Source of the DNA: Sipunculus nudus
Lineage: Eukaryota; Annelida; Sipuncula; Golfingiida; Sipunculidae
Assembly: GCA_026874595.1 (NCBI GenBank)
Contig: CM049306.1
Location: 50,788,019-50,852,018 of the forward strand
DNA length: 64,000 bases
Direction of reading: 5' to 3'
In this document: positions 37,001-48,599 of the stretch, one piece after another
Layout of the letters: each line of letters opens with the position of its first letter
How positions within the stretch are numbered: the first letter of the stretch is position 1
Translations under genes and position numbers: made by a program
Notes under the pieces: generated by a model
The model's database searches: none
What the model was told of the DNA's origin: nothing
The model's input: the letters and a program-made list of their open reading frames with translations, nothing else

Positions 37001-38230
37001 GGATGATGTATATTGAAATTTGGATCATGACCTTTTCTATGAGAATGACCTTTTCTATGAGTGTGGTCTGATATTAATTGTTGCTGAAGATGGGGGGCCT
37101 ATTCTTAAAGGGGGGGGGGGATTAATTGTCTGGCGATACTATGGCACCTGCGGTGCCAAGAAATATCTAGTTCATCCTTGTTTTAACATGCATATTACGT
37201 GCTACTGGATGGCACTTGGTAAGGCAAGTTCCCAGCATCCCTTGCGCAAGCGCTGTATACACACAGATTAACCCAGGACACTGGGATCTTGAGTACACGG
37301 GTAAGCCCTGCACGCTGTCAGCGGCTGCGACAATTATTTCACTGTGTACATGTTTCTAAGTGCATTGCCAAGATATCTTTTGGCAAAAAATACATTAATA
37401 CTTATATTTTATCAGGATTGGGAATTCTGTTTTGGTCTGTCAATTCCGCAATTCCGTCCGCGGTCGCGTAAATTCACTGGCTCTACTGTCAGAAGGGCTT
37501 TCATATATCGATTCAGTTAAAATCCCTGTGTCAATGCGGCAAGGGAAAACCTTTTCTTACCAATTATTTAGCTATGTACACATGGAAATCTGATGTATAA
37601 ACGATAAATTAAAACAAAAACAAAGCATTGTAATGTTCTTTATTGAGTGTATATTACCATCATACAGACATGATCACTGATATTCACGGCGTCAAGTTCG
37701 GCCGACGTAATAATTCAAATTGCCGTAAATTTTCCTTGGCGGCCCTGAGGACGCTGAGAAACTTGTACCAGTGTATAAGACGGCCGCCCTTCTTTGCCAA
37801 TATTTTAGGATATAATTTATCGTCCTGTACACGAGCAAATACGGTAAGCAATATATATTTCATTGCATAATACATCCACATACGTACCTGAATTCAGGTC
37901 ACCCATCAGCATGGCCACCTGCAGGGTCTGCCTTCACGGACACCATCATTCAGTGTTATCTATGATACACTTGACCACTGATTCTGTTATGTGTAACTAA
38001 TATTATTATTATATTAGATGATAAAGCTTAATGGAGATTGAATAAAAACTGGTGGTAATTTAACTTTTAAGCTTGGCGGGGAGAAATGAAAGCATAACGT
38101 TGTTCTGTGTTATATTGGCTAGGGAGAAAAGTGAGGTTTGGATGACTCATCCTTTAGTTTCATAAAGTGATCTCCCAATTCCGGTGGGGGGCGCTTATTA
38201 CTGGAGGGGCGCTTATTACGTCGAATACGG
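34081..38230. mobile_element. TA-flanked TIR element 2, 4150 bp, with nested array
   Basis: The left end CCGTATTCGACGTAA is matched exactly by TTACGTCGAATACGG at the right (38216-38230). TA flanks at 34079-34080 and 38231-38232. Subterminal AATAAGCGCCCC motifs occur at both ends, in opposite orientations (34149 with a long C-run; 38190 and 38207). A 2.2-kb delta array is nested inside at 34925-37127. No transposase frame is seen. Same CCGTA start and TA flanks as the elements at 24631 and 61047. Tc1/mariner/pogo affinity is possible but unproven. Confidence 0.85.
34925..37127 (+). repeat. Delta tandem array, 323/336-bp units in 659-bp dimers
   Basis: Begins with a GCC-trinucleotide run (about 34938-34957). 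The palindromic box follows at 35221, 35547, 35883, 36206, 36542 and 36865, with spacings 326, 336, 323, 336, 323; alternate units are nearly identical (for example about 35518 and 36177). Exact GGTGGCGCCACC at 35221, 35547, 36206 and 36542; GGTGGTGCCACC at 35883 and 36865. Each unit also has GGTCATGACCT and GACCTTGA motifs. It is flanked by imperfect 17-bp direct repeats (GTCTGGMGATACTATGG at 34908 and 37128). Repeated short frames in it are array artefacts. Confidence 0.85.
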
Positions 38231-39106
38231 TATATGCTTTTGATTAGATAATGCGCTTGCATTACATTTTAATCTCTACTTGCATAACATTTCATGAAAA
38301 TTCATGTAAATCATCCAGTACACCATGCTTAGGCTTATCTGCTGCAGGCAGCAATGGATGCAGTAATTGTACGATCTGATTTGTCGTGATAACAACTGGC
38401 TGTGAGTATAACAGGCAGCGGCAATAAAAAATTTGGGGTTTTCACGGCGTGTCCGTTTGATGCTTGACATCAATCCCAGTGCTAACTCCCATGTTATCAA
38501 ATCACCTTGGTATAACTTGACCTCATATTCCCAAAATATTATTTATCTCTATTAGTACCTGCATCTAGTAGTACAGGTAATAACATGCATTTTTAACTCA
38601 TAAATTCTTAGGTAGAAAATCAGGGACCAAAATTTTAGAAAATTTCCAGAACAGCTCTTTGAGCATTGATTGGAATTCACTATTTAGATTTAAAATTTTT
38701 CTTTATTAAAAATTCTTTAAATATAGTAGTATTAATGTATTACATAGCTTAAATTTGTCCCAAGTTTGCTGTTTGTATAACCAATTATATATGTTTGTTA
38801 ATGCAAATTTTTTTGTCAAACATGTCTTGTAACCCTGTGGATGCAGATTGAACTGAGAATATTATAAAACCACAGGAAATAAATGGATATTATCAAACTG
38901 TAAGTCATTTCTGTTGAAGACTTTGACAAGATGCATATCTGCATCACCTGCTGAATCAGCTATTAAGTAAATAAAACATAAGTGCCCTGCAGTTTGTTTT
39001 CTGATGCAGAAGTCTGGCATATTATTTTACTGGTACCTTGAACAATGTTCAGCTATCTAAAGAAGAAGGTGAAAACTGGGTGGTTATGAGAGTTAAATTA
39101 CACAGC

Positions 39107-39147
<41 letters not shown>

Positions 39148-39747
39148 GAAAAGAGTGTTCACTTAAGAGGTCATATGTCTATGACACAAGGACCACATCA
39201 GGAGCAGATTTTTTGTCAAGATCCATTCTATGGTTTTCCTCCTTTTTATAACAAAAAAAAGATGGGTCTGTATTTTTAGTCAGTCTTGTGAAACATGTAT
39301 TTTATATACAGTTCCGACTAGCCTGTAAATTTCCAAACCCTGGTCTGTGTGTGACCTGCTGGTAAACTGCCTTGAAAACTTATAGTTTGTTTCATGTGAT
39401 AGTGATTGCTCTATCAAGTTAGCATATAAATTGTATGTATGATTGATGCATTACTTGAAATCATTTATTAACAGGATCATGCTTTATATATTTTTAATTG
39501 CACATCAGAAGTTATGTAACAAAAAATACTATATGAACATTATTATTGTTTTACTATAAATTGCAAATTCACCTTTCACACAGCAAATACAAAACCATTT
39601 CAGACTGTAGAAATTAAAGAGTGCATTTCATCATTGTATGTTAAGAGAGCTAAATGCTGTCATTGACAGGATTTTTTTATGATGTCTGTGACATTTATTT
39701 GATGTTTTACTCTGTTTTTTTTTACTTTTTTACCTTTTATATTTTAG
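38231..39747. other. Intron segment between TIR element 2 and CUB2 exon 2
   Basis: AT-rich and apparently single-copy within the window. The only structure is an AT microsatellite at 39111-39145. It ends in the acceptor TTTTATATTTTAG. Confidence 0.55.
39111..39145. repeat. (AT)n microsatellite
   Basis: About 17 uninterrupted AT dinucleotides. Confidence 0.95.
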
Positions 39748-39906
39748 GTGTTGATCAAAATGGAAAAACTATTAAAAAGTATTGTGGCAACTTGACAACT
39801 ATTCCACGTGTTCTGGTGCCTGGAAACTTTCTGTGGGCTGGTTTCAAAAGCGCTTCATGGATTAATGGGCAGTGGGCAGGCTTCAAGATCCAATACTCAT
39901 TTAAAG
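39748..39906 (+). CDS. CUB2, exon 2 of 2
   Basis: Acceptor TATTTTAG at 39740-39747, donor GTACTT at 39907; phase 1 in, phase 1 out. It encodes VDQNGKTIKKYCGNLTTIP with the fourth cysteine in the canonical YCG, then a hydrophobic strand and GQWAGFKIQYSF, the usual GF-hydrophobic-Y end of a CUB domain. One sequon (NLT). The last G plus AT of the next exon makes the Asp that precedes the CGG of CUB3. Confidence 0.88.
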
Positions 39907-39952
39907 GTACTTATTACTGTGTTATGAGACTGAAATTTTGAAGGGTATTATA

Positions 39953-40821
39953 TAGTGGTGGGCCGATCATCAAGTTTTATCAAAAGTCAGTCGGTTTGCT
40001 GCCAATTTCAAGCGCTCGATTACCAAAGGCAACTATCGATTACATCATAATAATGACTGTTTTCTTTCCAGAATGCCTTATAAATCATTCTTCCATTTTT
40101 GCCACATTCCGCGCCTCATATAATGAGTCTGTGTTCCCAAATATCTTCAGTATGTAACTTAGTATGACACGGTAGATGCGAGAATGGAGGACTTATTAAA
40201 CTTATATCTGTGAAATGGCAAGGAGCTGCAGACTTTGCGGAGAGTTTTCTAACGAAATGTACATTGTAAAATATGGGCGGGAAGGTGTTAAAATACGCCA
40301 TAACTTCTCCAAGTCTATGTCAATTTTGCGAGATTCTTTTAGAAATAATCTATTCAACCGATGCTAGGTGCCGCTGTTTAGGCTGTCCTTAAAATTTCAT
40401 TTCTTTTGGGCTAACCCGGCCGGTCGAGTATTTGGATTTCAGCTGGAATTTTTTTTTTACTAGTCTGCAATTTTTTTTTGGTATGATCTGCCCCAATTAC
40501 ACCTGGGCCTGTAAAATATGCCTTCATGTTCTAGAAAAACAGCCCCTTTATAGGCCTAACATTTTTAGATGTTCTTAAATTCCATTATGAAAGATATTAC
40601 CCGACGTTGCCGATCGTTAAATTTGATCCTTAAAATTAGTCTTTATTTAGTCGTGCGCGAGAGGAGAATACCTGCCAGGGAAACCTAGGTACAGTTTCAC
40701 AGAAAATTGCATATCTCTTTGATAATTGCATATATTTGTCTGAACCAATTAATAATCGATCATCAGTCGGTTTGCTCAAACCGATGATCGATTATGAAAA
40801 AGAAACCGACTCCCACCACTA
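39953..40821 (+). mobile_element. Non-autonomous hAT-like element, copy 1 (869 bp)
   Basis: Ends TAGTGGTGGG and CCCACCACTA, flanked by the perfect 8-bp direct repeat GTATTATA (39945-39952 and 40822-40829). Eight-base duplications and a TGGTGGG-like terminus are typical of hAT elements. Subterminal CGATCATC/GATGATCG motifs occur at both ends. No transposase. An internal stretch (about 40231-40300) opens as MARSCRLCGEFSNEM and is related to sequence in copy 2. It lies 47 bp after the donor of CUB2 exon 2. Confidence 0.9.
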
Positions 40822-41229
40822 GTATTATATTGTTTCAGCACTGTTGTGCCGCAGATAATTCTTGGCAGCATCATATCTAAAAAAGATATATTGATGGATC
40901 TTTTTCAAACTTTGCATGTGCTTACGTATGGGTCAGAGAATGAAACATAAAGAAATGGTCTATTTTAATTTGAGGGTGCATGAGTGACATTCACTTTGAA
41001 TTGGTCTGTTTCTTTGTTTGTTAGCTCAAGTGACTGTAAATCTTTTTCATGAGGGTATTATTTTTGCGAGCTATCTTTCAGGAATATTGAAAATTTGAAC
41101 ATTTTGAATAAAAATGTCCAGCCATTGTGTGCATCAGAGGCAGGAGGCCTTTTGAAAAGGGGAAATAGCCAAACTCTTGGGATAGGCAACATCTTCAGTA
41201 CCAGAAATTAAGAGTTTAATAACAGACTC

Positions 41230-41596
41230 TGGTAAACATTTGAAATAAATCACTCCTACTGGATGTTGAGGAATCTAATTTCAGATGTGTGCTAGTTTGT
41301 GAAGGGATGATTAATCATTAGCTTTGGCACCATGCCTGGCCAAACCTAAAAATTTGTTTCGGAGAAGAAGATATTTAAAGGTTTTTAAGCATTTTCCCTA
41401 TAAAATCAAAGTTTATTCAGATACCCAAGCTCAATTCGATAAGGTTTGACGTGTGTCTGATTCTTACATGCAGTTTGGAGCTGCTAGCTCTGACGGTTTC
41501 TGAGATAGCATAGGTTAATGTACAGAAGACGGTGGACGGACAACAGCGGGCAGACAACATTGCGCCAACGCATAAGCTCACAGGTCCGGAAAAAAT
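41230..41596 (-). mobile_element. Gamma-family fragment, reverse orientation
   Basis: The reverse complement starts GACCTGTGAGCTTATGCG and continues with GTCCGTCCACCGTC, CATTAACC and CTTCTTCTCCGAAAC, matching gamma copies at 42650 and 46355. It is the only clear reverse-strand member of the three dispersed families here. An exact GGTGGCGCCACC lies just outside its start (41600-41611). Confidence 0.65.
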
Positions 41597-41611
41597 ATAG
41601 GTGGCGCCACC

Positions 41612-42644
41612 AGTTTTCAATAATAGTTATGGTCAATATTTAAAGCAAGATTCATTGCAATCCATGCATTAATTATCAAGATACTGGAGGTTTTGTATAA
41701 AAATTCTTGGGGGTACTTACAAGCCCCATAGTGTAGGATACAGGATCATAGTTTCCAAGTAGATTTATTAACCTACCTGGATATTCAGTTACATGTTTCT
41801 TGGTTTAAGATTTGTGCACTGCTATACCTCAGTTGACATTTAGTCAGCTGTACAAAAAATTAAAATCTTCTTCTCTTTGCCATCTGTTAGATGTATCTGT
41901 ATTAAAATTTTGCATGTAGTTTGCATCTGTAATACTTTTTCAAATATTCTTTTTTTTATAAAAAGTCACCTGAAAAGTATTTGTATTGGGAAAAATTATT
42001 TCAATGTTATTTCAAGTAGAGACCACTTTTGTGTAGAGATGGCAGCACTTTACCAATGGCAGATTGCCAAGATTTGCCAGTGCCTGGATGTTGGCCATTG
42101 GCCAAGATTATGTAAGCTCTATAAATAGCTTTGGCACAGTGCCTGGATTGGAAGACGCCTATACATGTATGTACTGCAGTCTGACTACTATAACAGCTTG
42201 GTATAGTATTTCATGGTAAGTTCAGTGTATTATTTTAAACAAGTCAATGCAAGTCTGTTAAATTAAAAGTTATTTCAAGTAGGGACCTTGAAATTTGAAA
42301 TATCTGAAATTTGGCATGTTAGTCCATCTTGGAAAGTTTTCTCATAAACCAGACAGGTGGTACCACCTACCTTTGATTTGTAAAATAAATAAATGCCCTT
42401 TCCTCAAGGGTGATTCACAGTATTGGCCTGAAATTGTGCATATCCATTGATCTTGGACTCTACCCTCTTTAACTTTAGACTGGTGGCGCCATATGCAATT
42501 GTATTCCTGTAGCGTCCATCCTTACATGGGTGATATTGCTCATATCACAGGAGTGGTCAAGGTACTGGTCTGAAATTTGGCATGTTCATCTATCTTGGAA
42601 AGTTTTCTCTTAAACCAGACAGGTGGCCCCACTTACCTTTTATG
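41612..42644 (+). repeat. Mosaic of gamma-tail and alpha-like fragments
   Basis: Includes the gamma tail with CTCTATAAATAG (42117-42128) and palindromic-box variants at 42357 (GGTGGTACCACC), 42482 and 42622. No gene is seen. Confidence 0.55.
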
Positions 42645-44460
42645 ATTTATAACCTGTGAGCTTATGCGATGGTGCGGCGGCGTCCGTCATGTGCCGTGCA
42701 TTGTGCGTCGTCAGTACATTAACCATAGCTATCTCAAAAACGGCAGGAGCTAGCATCACCAAATTTTTTGCAAATAATCAGTCATCCAACAAACTATATC
42801 GGATTTTGTTTATTTTTTTTCTAACTGCATTTTCTTAGATTTTTATAGGGAAAAAGCTATTTAAGCTTTAAAAATCTTCTTCTCCCAAACTGTCAAGACA
42901 AATTTGTTCAATATTTCACAGAAATGATCCCTGGAACAATCTTTCTCAAATTTGTTCGAATGGTTCCAGTTCGGAGATTTTTGGCTGAGTTACAGGAGGT
43001 TGAACTTTGTTAACTGTACAAAAAAGCATACTAAAATTTAAATCTCAGAAACGGCTGGAGCTATCATCACCAAATTTTATGCCAGTGTTGGTCACATAGG
43101 TCATATCTGAAATTGAGGTATTGGTGGCGCCACTGCATCAGCCTTTTTTTGTATGGGATCATCAATGCCTGTATCACACTGAGGGCTACAAAAAACTTCT
43201 CCTCTGAAACCATATGGCCAAAATGTTTCAGAAATGATCCTAGGGTAGTGTTTTCTGAAGTTTTTTTTCAAATGGTCTTTGTTCAGTGACTTTTGGCTGA
43301 GTTATGGGAAGCTGAATTTAGTCATATGCAATAACAGCCCATTTTAGCTCAGTGGCTACAAAGACTTCTCAAAAACCACCAGGCCAAATTCTTAAATCTC
43401 ACACATTAATTATCCTTAGATGTTGATAATTCTAGTTTGTTCAAATGGTTTTGGTTCAGTGCTTTTTGGCTGAGTAACGGGAAGCTGAACTTAGCCAGTT
43501 TGCTGTATCTTTCTATATGAGTTATAAACCTGCGAAATATATTTCGACTGATGCCACTGAAGCCAGTTTGTTAAATATTTTACAAGAATAATCCCTACAA
43601 TAATTCTTACAATAATTGTCATTAATGGTTCCATATGAATGATTTTTGGCTGAATTATGGAGATTGAATTAAGTCGTTATACCATATATGTTAGCTGTGT
43701 GTTGCTGTTACATCTAGCTTGGCACCAGTTTATCAGCATCTATTAAATCATGGCACTAGACATTTAGATTTCAGGTTATCTTCGGTTAATATTGACAAGA
43801 AATTTTTATAAAAACTTTTAAAAATTTATGATTTAAGTTTTTCGTCATACCAGGCAATGTTACAATTATGGATATTTAGCTCTCTGTGGTTATATAAAAA
43901 TAACTGTACATAGATTGTAAATTATTGGTATCCCTACTCAATTTAATTCAAGAATTTGCCATCAATGAGATATATTTGTATTTTAATTTTGCATTCAGTA
44001 TGCATCTGTAATAATTTTACATATATTCCTGATTTCTTTTTTATTAAAAGTCAGCTGAAAAGCATTTCGTATGGGGAAAATTAATTTCAAAGTTATTTCA
44101 AGTAGGGACCACTTATGTGTACAGATGGCAGCACTTGGTTTACCATTGGCAGATTGCCAGTGCCTTGATGTTGGCCATTAGCCAAAATGATATCAGCTCT
44201 ATAAATAGTTTTGGCACAGTGCAAGGATTGGAAGAAGAGCTGCCAGGTATATGTAAAGAGTTCACTCAGTGCAGTAGCTGCATTCTATTATAGCTTTTGC
44301 AGACTGCTCTCTGCATCAGATTTGGCACCAAAGCTCAGCCTGGATCTATTTATAGCTTTTGCAGACTGCTAACTGTGTTAGATAATGCAACAGGTCAAGA
44401 GTTCACTCAGTGCAGCCAGGTACATGTCAAAAGTTCACTCAGTTCACTCAGTTTTACAAA
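42645..44460 (+). mobile_element. Gamma-family element, copy 3
   Basis: Starts ACCTGTGAGCTTATGCGATG with a GCGGCGTCCGTC stretch. The body parallels 46355-47960 nearly base for base over long stretches, with a box at 43123 (GGTGGCGCCACT) and the tail box CTCTATAAATAG at 44197-44208. It ends about 110 bp before CUB3 exon 1. No coding gene. Confidence 0.65.
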
Positions 44461-44570
44461 TGATAACAAAATTTAACTTTTTTATATTCTTTTAATATAT
44501 ATTTATACTGACAGTATACAGAGGAGCAAACTAAAGAGGTGTTTATGAAGGTTTTGTTGTATAATTGCAG

Positions 44571-44692
44571 ATTGTGGAGGCATTCTGACCGGTGCCCAAG
44601 GTGTGATAACATCCCCCAACTATCCCAGTAACTACAATTCTCATGATCGATGTGCCTGGCTGATCAAGGTAGAGGAAGGAGCTAGAATCAAG
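44571..44692 (+). CDS. CUB3, exon 1 of 2
   Basis: Acceptor ATAATTGCAG ending 44570, donor GTAAAG at 44693; phase 1 in, phase 0 out. It encodes (D)CGGILTGAQGVITSPNYP, then DRCAWLIKV with the second cysteine, and EGARIK at the splice. This is the shortest exon and the most canonical CUB start of the four (ITSPNYPSNY). A 52-bp minisatellite begins about 25 bp beyond its donor. Confidence 0.9.
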
Positions 44693-44717
44693 GTAAAGTG
44701 ATTCATTAATAAATAAC

Positions 44718-45255
44718 CACTCATAGCAAGGTCAAGTGTTAACAGCACAACACTCATCGTAATGTCAAGTGATACATAGAACAAACAAAATAAACAGCAC
44801 AACACTCATAGCAAGGCCAGGTGATAGACAGAACAAACAAAATGAACAGCACAACACTCATAGCAAGGTCAGGTGATAGACAGAACAAACAAAATAAACA
44901 GTATAACACTCATAGTAATATCAAGTGACAAACAGAACAAACAAAATAAACAGCCCAACACTCATAGCAAGGTCAGGTGATAGACAGAACAAACAAAATA
45001 AACAGCACAACACTCATAGCAATGTCGTGATAAACAGAACAAACAAAATAAACAGCACAACACTCATAGCAAGGTCAGGTGTTAGACAGAACAAACAAAC
45101 TTAAAAGCACATCACTCAGAGCAATGTTAAGTGGTAGACAGAACAAACAAATAAACAGCACAACACTCAGAGCAATGTCAAGTGATAGTCAGAACAAAGT
45201 AAACAGCATGTCACTCAGAGCAAGGTCAATTGTCAGACAGAACAAACAAAATTTG
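44718..45255 (+). repeat. 52-bp minisatellite in the CUB3 internal intron
   Basis: About ten units with text ACAGCACAACACTCATAGC and GACAGAACAAACAAAAT; anchors at 44795, 44847 and 44899 give the 52-bp period. Later units drift. The open frame across it is incidental. Confidence 0.85.
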
Positions 45256-45812
45256 ATACACAAATTGCTTCAACCAAGATCTCAAAAACAGGTGACCTAG
45301 ACCTTGATCCTCAAGGTCAAATCAGCCAAATAAAGAATTATTTTGAAACTCAAACTTTTTAAGTACTTCACATTTCCCCTTTAATTTGATACTACAATTG
45401 TTTCAACGAATTAAGGATTAAGAGGATTATGCTTGATTTGTAAATTGAAATGACTGGGGCACAGGGCTCAATTAACATGTTTATGCAAACATTCATTATT
45501 GTACAAGCATATTTAACTCAAATTAGCTTTGCTAACATATGTTTTATTGTGACTTAAAGCTTTAAGTATTTTCATGTGTGGATCCTTCAAAATATGTCAG
45601 AGGACATGGAATATATATTAATTTTTTTTATTAAGGTTTTCTAAAAGACAATTCATTATATCATTTATTAGGTTTGAGTTATTTCATCTCTCTGAACAAG
45701 GCTTTTCTTATATTTTGTGCCATTGATTGACATTTTCTGTCAAATGTCTTATAATTAGTACATTTAACATCTCCATGGTGAATTTTACCCAGTGATTCCT
45801 TTTTTCGAACAG
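45256..45812. other. Rest of the CUB3 internal intron
   Basis: AT-rich, with a CCTTGATCCTCAAGGTC motif near 45302 and no other structure. It ends in the acceptor TTTTTTCGAACAG. Confidence 0.5.
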
Positions 45813-46038
45813 GTGAACTTCACTGATTTTGATCTGGAGCATCACACAAGATGCCAGTACGACTATATCAACTTATATAATGGTGGCAATCCAGACTCAC
45901 CCCTTTATGGGAACTACTGCAGTGCCAACCCCCCTACACCTTTTACATCTCAGTCCAATATGATTCGCCTTGAATTTTTTTCTGACTATATTGTGACAAG
46001 AAGGGGATTCAGATTAGAGTACTGGACTGAAACAGAAG
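45813..46038 (+). CDS. CUB3, exon 2 of 2
   Basis: Acceptor CGAACAG ending 45812, donor GTAAAT at 46039; phase 0 in, phase 1 out. It encodes VNFTDFDLEHHTRCQYDYIN with the third cysteine, then the fourth cysteine in GNYCSANPP, and EFFSDYIVTRRGFRLEYW. The acids DFDLE, QYDY and SDY line up with the residues that form the calcium site of cbCUB domains, so this domain may bind calcium. One sequon (NFT). A decayed A-family left end starts ten bases past the donor. Confidence 0.92.
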
Positions 46039-46351
46039 GTAAATATTCAAACTTTTTTAGCTTTGCTGACTACAAGTCATAATATATCAACTATATATGG
46101 ATATATATTGGTATGTCTTTTTACACATTTTTGTATTGAATTTCTCATACAAAAACCATGGCTATAAAGGTGTCACTTTGAAATTTCATAACCTAAGCTT
46201 TTTTTTGTATCTTTATATCCATTCAATAACCAAAAGCAAGTGTGGTTAAGTGCATGTGCACAAGAATTTACAGACATTTAAAACTTGTTGTTAAGTGGAG
46301 ATAATCCTGCAACAATGGCAGAATGTCACCTCTCTATCTTGATAACATGCT

Positions 46352-48591
46352 TTTTAGCGAACCTGTGAACTTATGCGATGGAGCGTCGTCGTCCGTCGTG
46401 TGTCGTGCGTGGAGCGTCGTCTGTACGTTAACCATAGCTATCTTAAAAATGGCAGGAGCTAGCATCACCAAAGTTTTTTCAAATAATCAGTCATCCAAAA
46501 AACTATTTTGGATTTTGTTTATTTTTTTCTAACTGCATTTTCTTTGATTTTATAGGGAAAAAGTTAAAAAAGCTTTAAAAATCTTCTTCTCCGAAACTGT
46601 CCAGCCAAAATGTCCAATATTTCACAGAAGTGATCCCTGGAACAATCTTTCTCAAGTTTGTTCGAATGGTTCCAGTTCCGAGATTTTTGGCCGAGTTACA
46701 GGAGGTTGAACTTTGTTAAATGTGCAAAAAGCATATTAAAATTTAAATCTCAGAAACGGCTGGAGCTATCATCACCAAATTTTATGCCAATGTTGGTCAC
46801 ATAGGTCATATCTGAAATTGAGGTATTGGTGGCGCCACCTGCATCGGCCTTTTTTGTACGGGGTCATCAGTGCCTGTATCACATTGAGGGCTACAAAAAA
46901 CTTCTTCTCTGAAACCATATGGCCAAAATGTTTAATATTGCACAGACATGATCCTAGGGTAGTGCTTGCTGATGTTTGTTCAAATGGTCTCTTTTCAGTG
47001 ACTTTTGGCTAAGTTATGGGAAGCTGAATTTGGTCATAGGCCATAACAGCCCATTTTAGCTCAATGGCTACAAAGATCTTCTTCTCAAAAACCACTGGGC
47101 CAAATTCTTAAATCTCACATATTAATAATCCTCAGATGTTGATAATTCAAGTTTGTTCAAATGGTTTTGGTTCAGTGCTTTTTAGCTGAGTTACGGGAAG
47201 CTGAACTTTGCCAGTTTGCTGTATCTTCCTATATGAGTTATAAACCTGCGAAACGTTTTTCGACTGATGCCACTGAAGCCAGTTTGTTAAATATTTTACA
47301 AGAATTATCCCTACAATAATTCTTACAATAATTGTCATTAATGGTTCCACATGAATGATTTTTGGTTGAATTATGGAGATTGAATTGAGTCATTTTACCA
47401 TATATGTTAGCTGTGTGATGCTGTTACATCTAGCCTGGCACCAGTTTATCAGCATCTATTACATCATGCCACTAGACATTTAGATTTCAGGTTATCTTTG
47501 GTTAATATTGACAAGAACGTTTTTTTAAAGCTTTTAAAAAATTTAGATTTAGGTTATTCATCAAACCAGGCAATGTTACAATCATGGATATTCAGCTCTC
47601 TGTGGCTATATAAAGACAACTGTACGTTGATTATAAATTATTGGTATCCCTACTTAACTTAATTAAAGAATTTGCCATCAGTGAGATATATCTGTATTTT
47701 AATTTTGCATTCAGTATGCATCCATAATAATTTTACATATATTCCTGAATTTTTTTTATTGAAAAGGCAGCTGAAAAGCATTTTGTATTGGGAAAATAAA
47801 TTTCAAAGTTATTTCAAGTAGGGACCACTTTTGAGTACAGATGGCAGCACTTGGTATACCATTGGCAGATTGCCAGTGCCTTGATGTTGGCCATTAGCCA
47901 AGATGATGTCAGCTCTATAAATAGTTTTGGCACAGTGCCAGGATTGGAAGGAGTGCAGCCAGGTATATTTTTCAAGAGTTCACTCAGTGCAGTAGCTGCA
48001 TTCTATTTATAGCTTTGGCAGACTGCTCACTGCATCATATTTGGCACCAAAGTTCAGCCTGAATCTTTTTATAGCTTTGGCAGACTGCCATCTGTGTCAG
48101 ATTATGCAACAGGTCAAGAGTTCACTCACTGCAGCCAGGTACAGGTAATAAATTCACTCAGTCTAGCTAGGTGCAGGTCAAGAGTTCACTCAGTGCAGTA
48201 GCTTGAGGCAGCAATTTGTCACAGGTCACTTCGGGGCAACTGCCTTACTCACCTTAGCCTTGTCAGCCCAGTGCATCAAACTCTGGGGAAGTTTGATGTG
48301 TTGGACTGATATTTTGACCTGTCTATGCGTCATTTACAAGACAGGTGGTGTTACCTACATTGACTTTTGCAGTGTATGCGCTTGCTTATTTCTACAGAGG
48401 AATTTGATGCATCAACCTAAAATAAAAATTGGGCATGTTTATACATATCGGGTAGCTTTATAGTGTACAAGACTGTAGGCGACACCTACAATAATTTTTG
48501 CACAGTGTATGTCCCTGCTTTTATTTTACAGGAGGGGTTTGACATATATGTCTGACATTGGGCATATGTATATATCTCTTCGTTGTATATA
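46352..48591 (+). mobile_element. Gamma-family element, copy 4
   Basis: Starts AGCGAACCTGTGAACTTATG with a CGTCGTCCGTCGTG stretch. An exact GGTGGCGCCACC lies at 46828-46839. The tail has CTCTATAAATAG at 47913-47924 and GTTCACTCAGTGCAG repeats, then two epsilon-type units with weak boxes (48344 and 48476). It is interrupted at its right end by hAT copy 2. No coding gene. Confidence 0.65.
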
Positions 48592-48599
48592 AGACTGGT

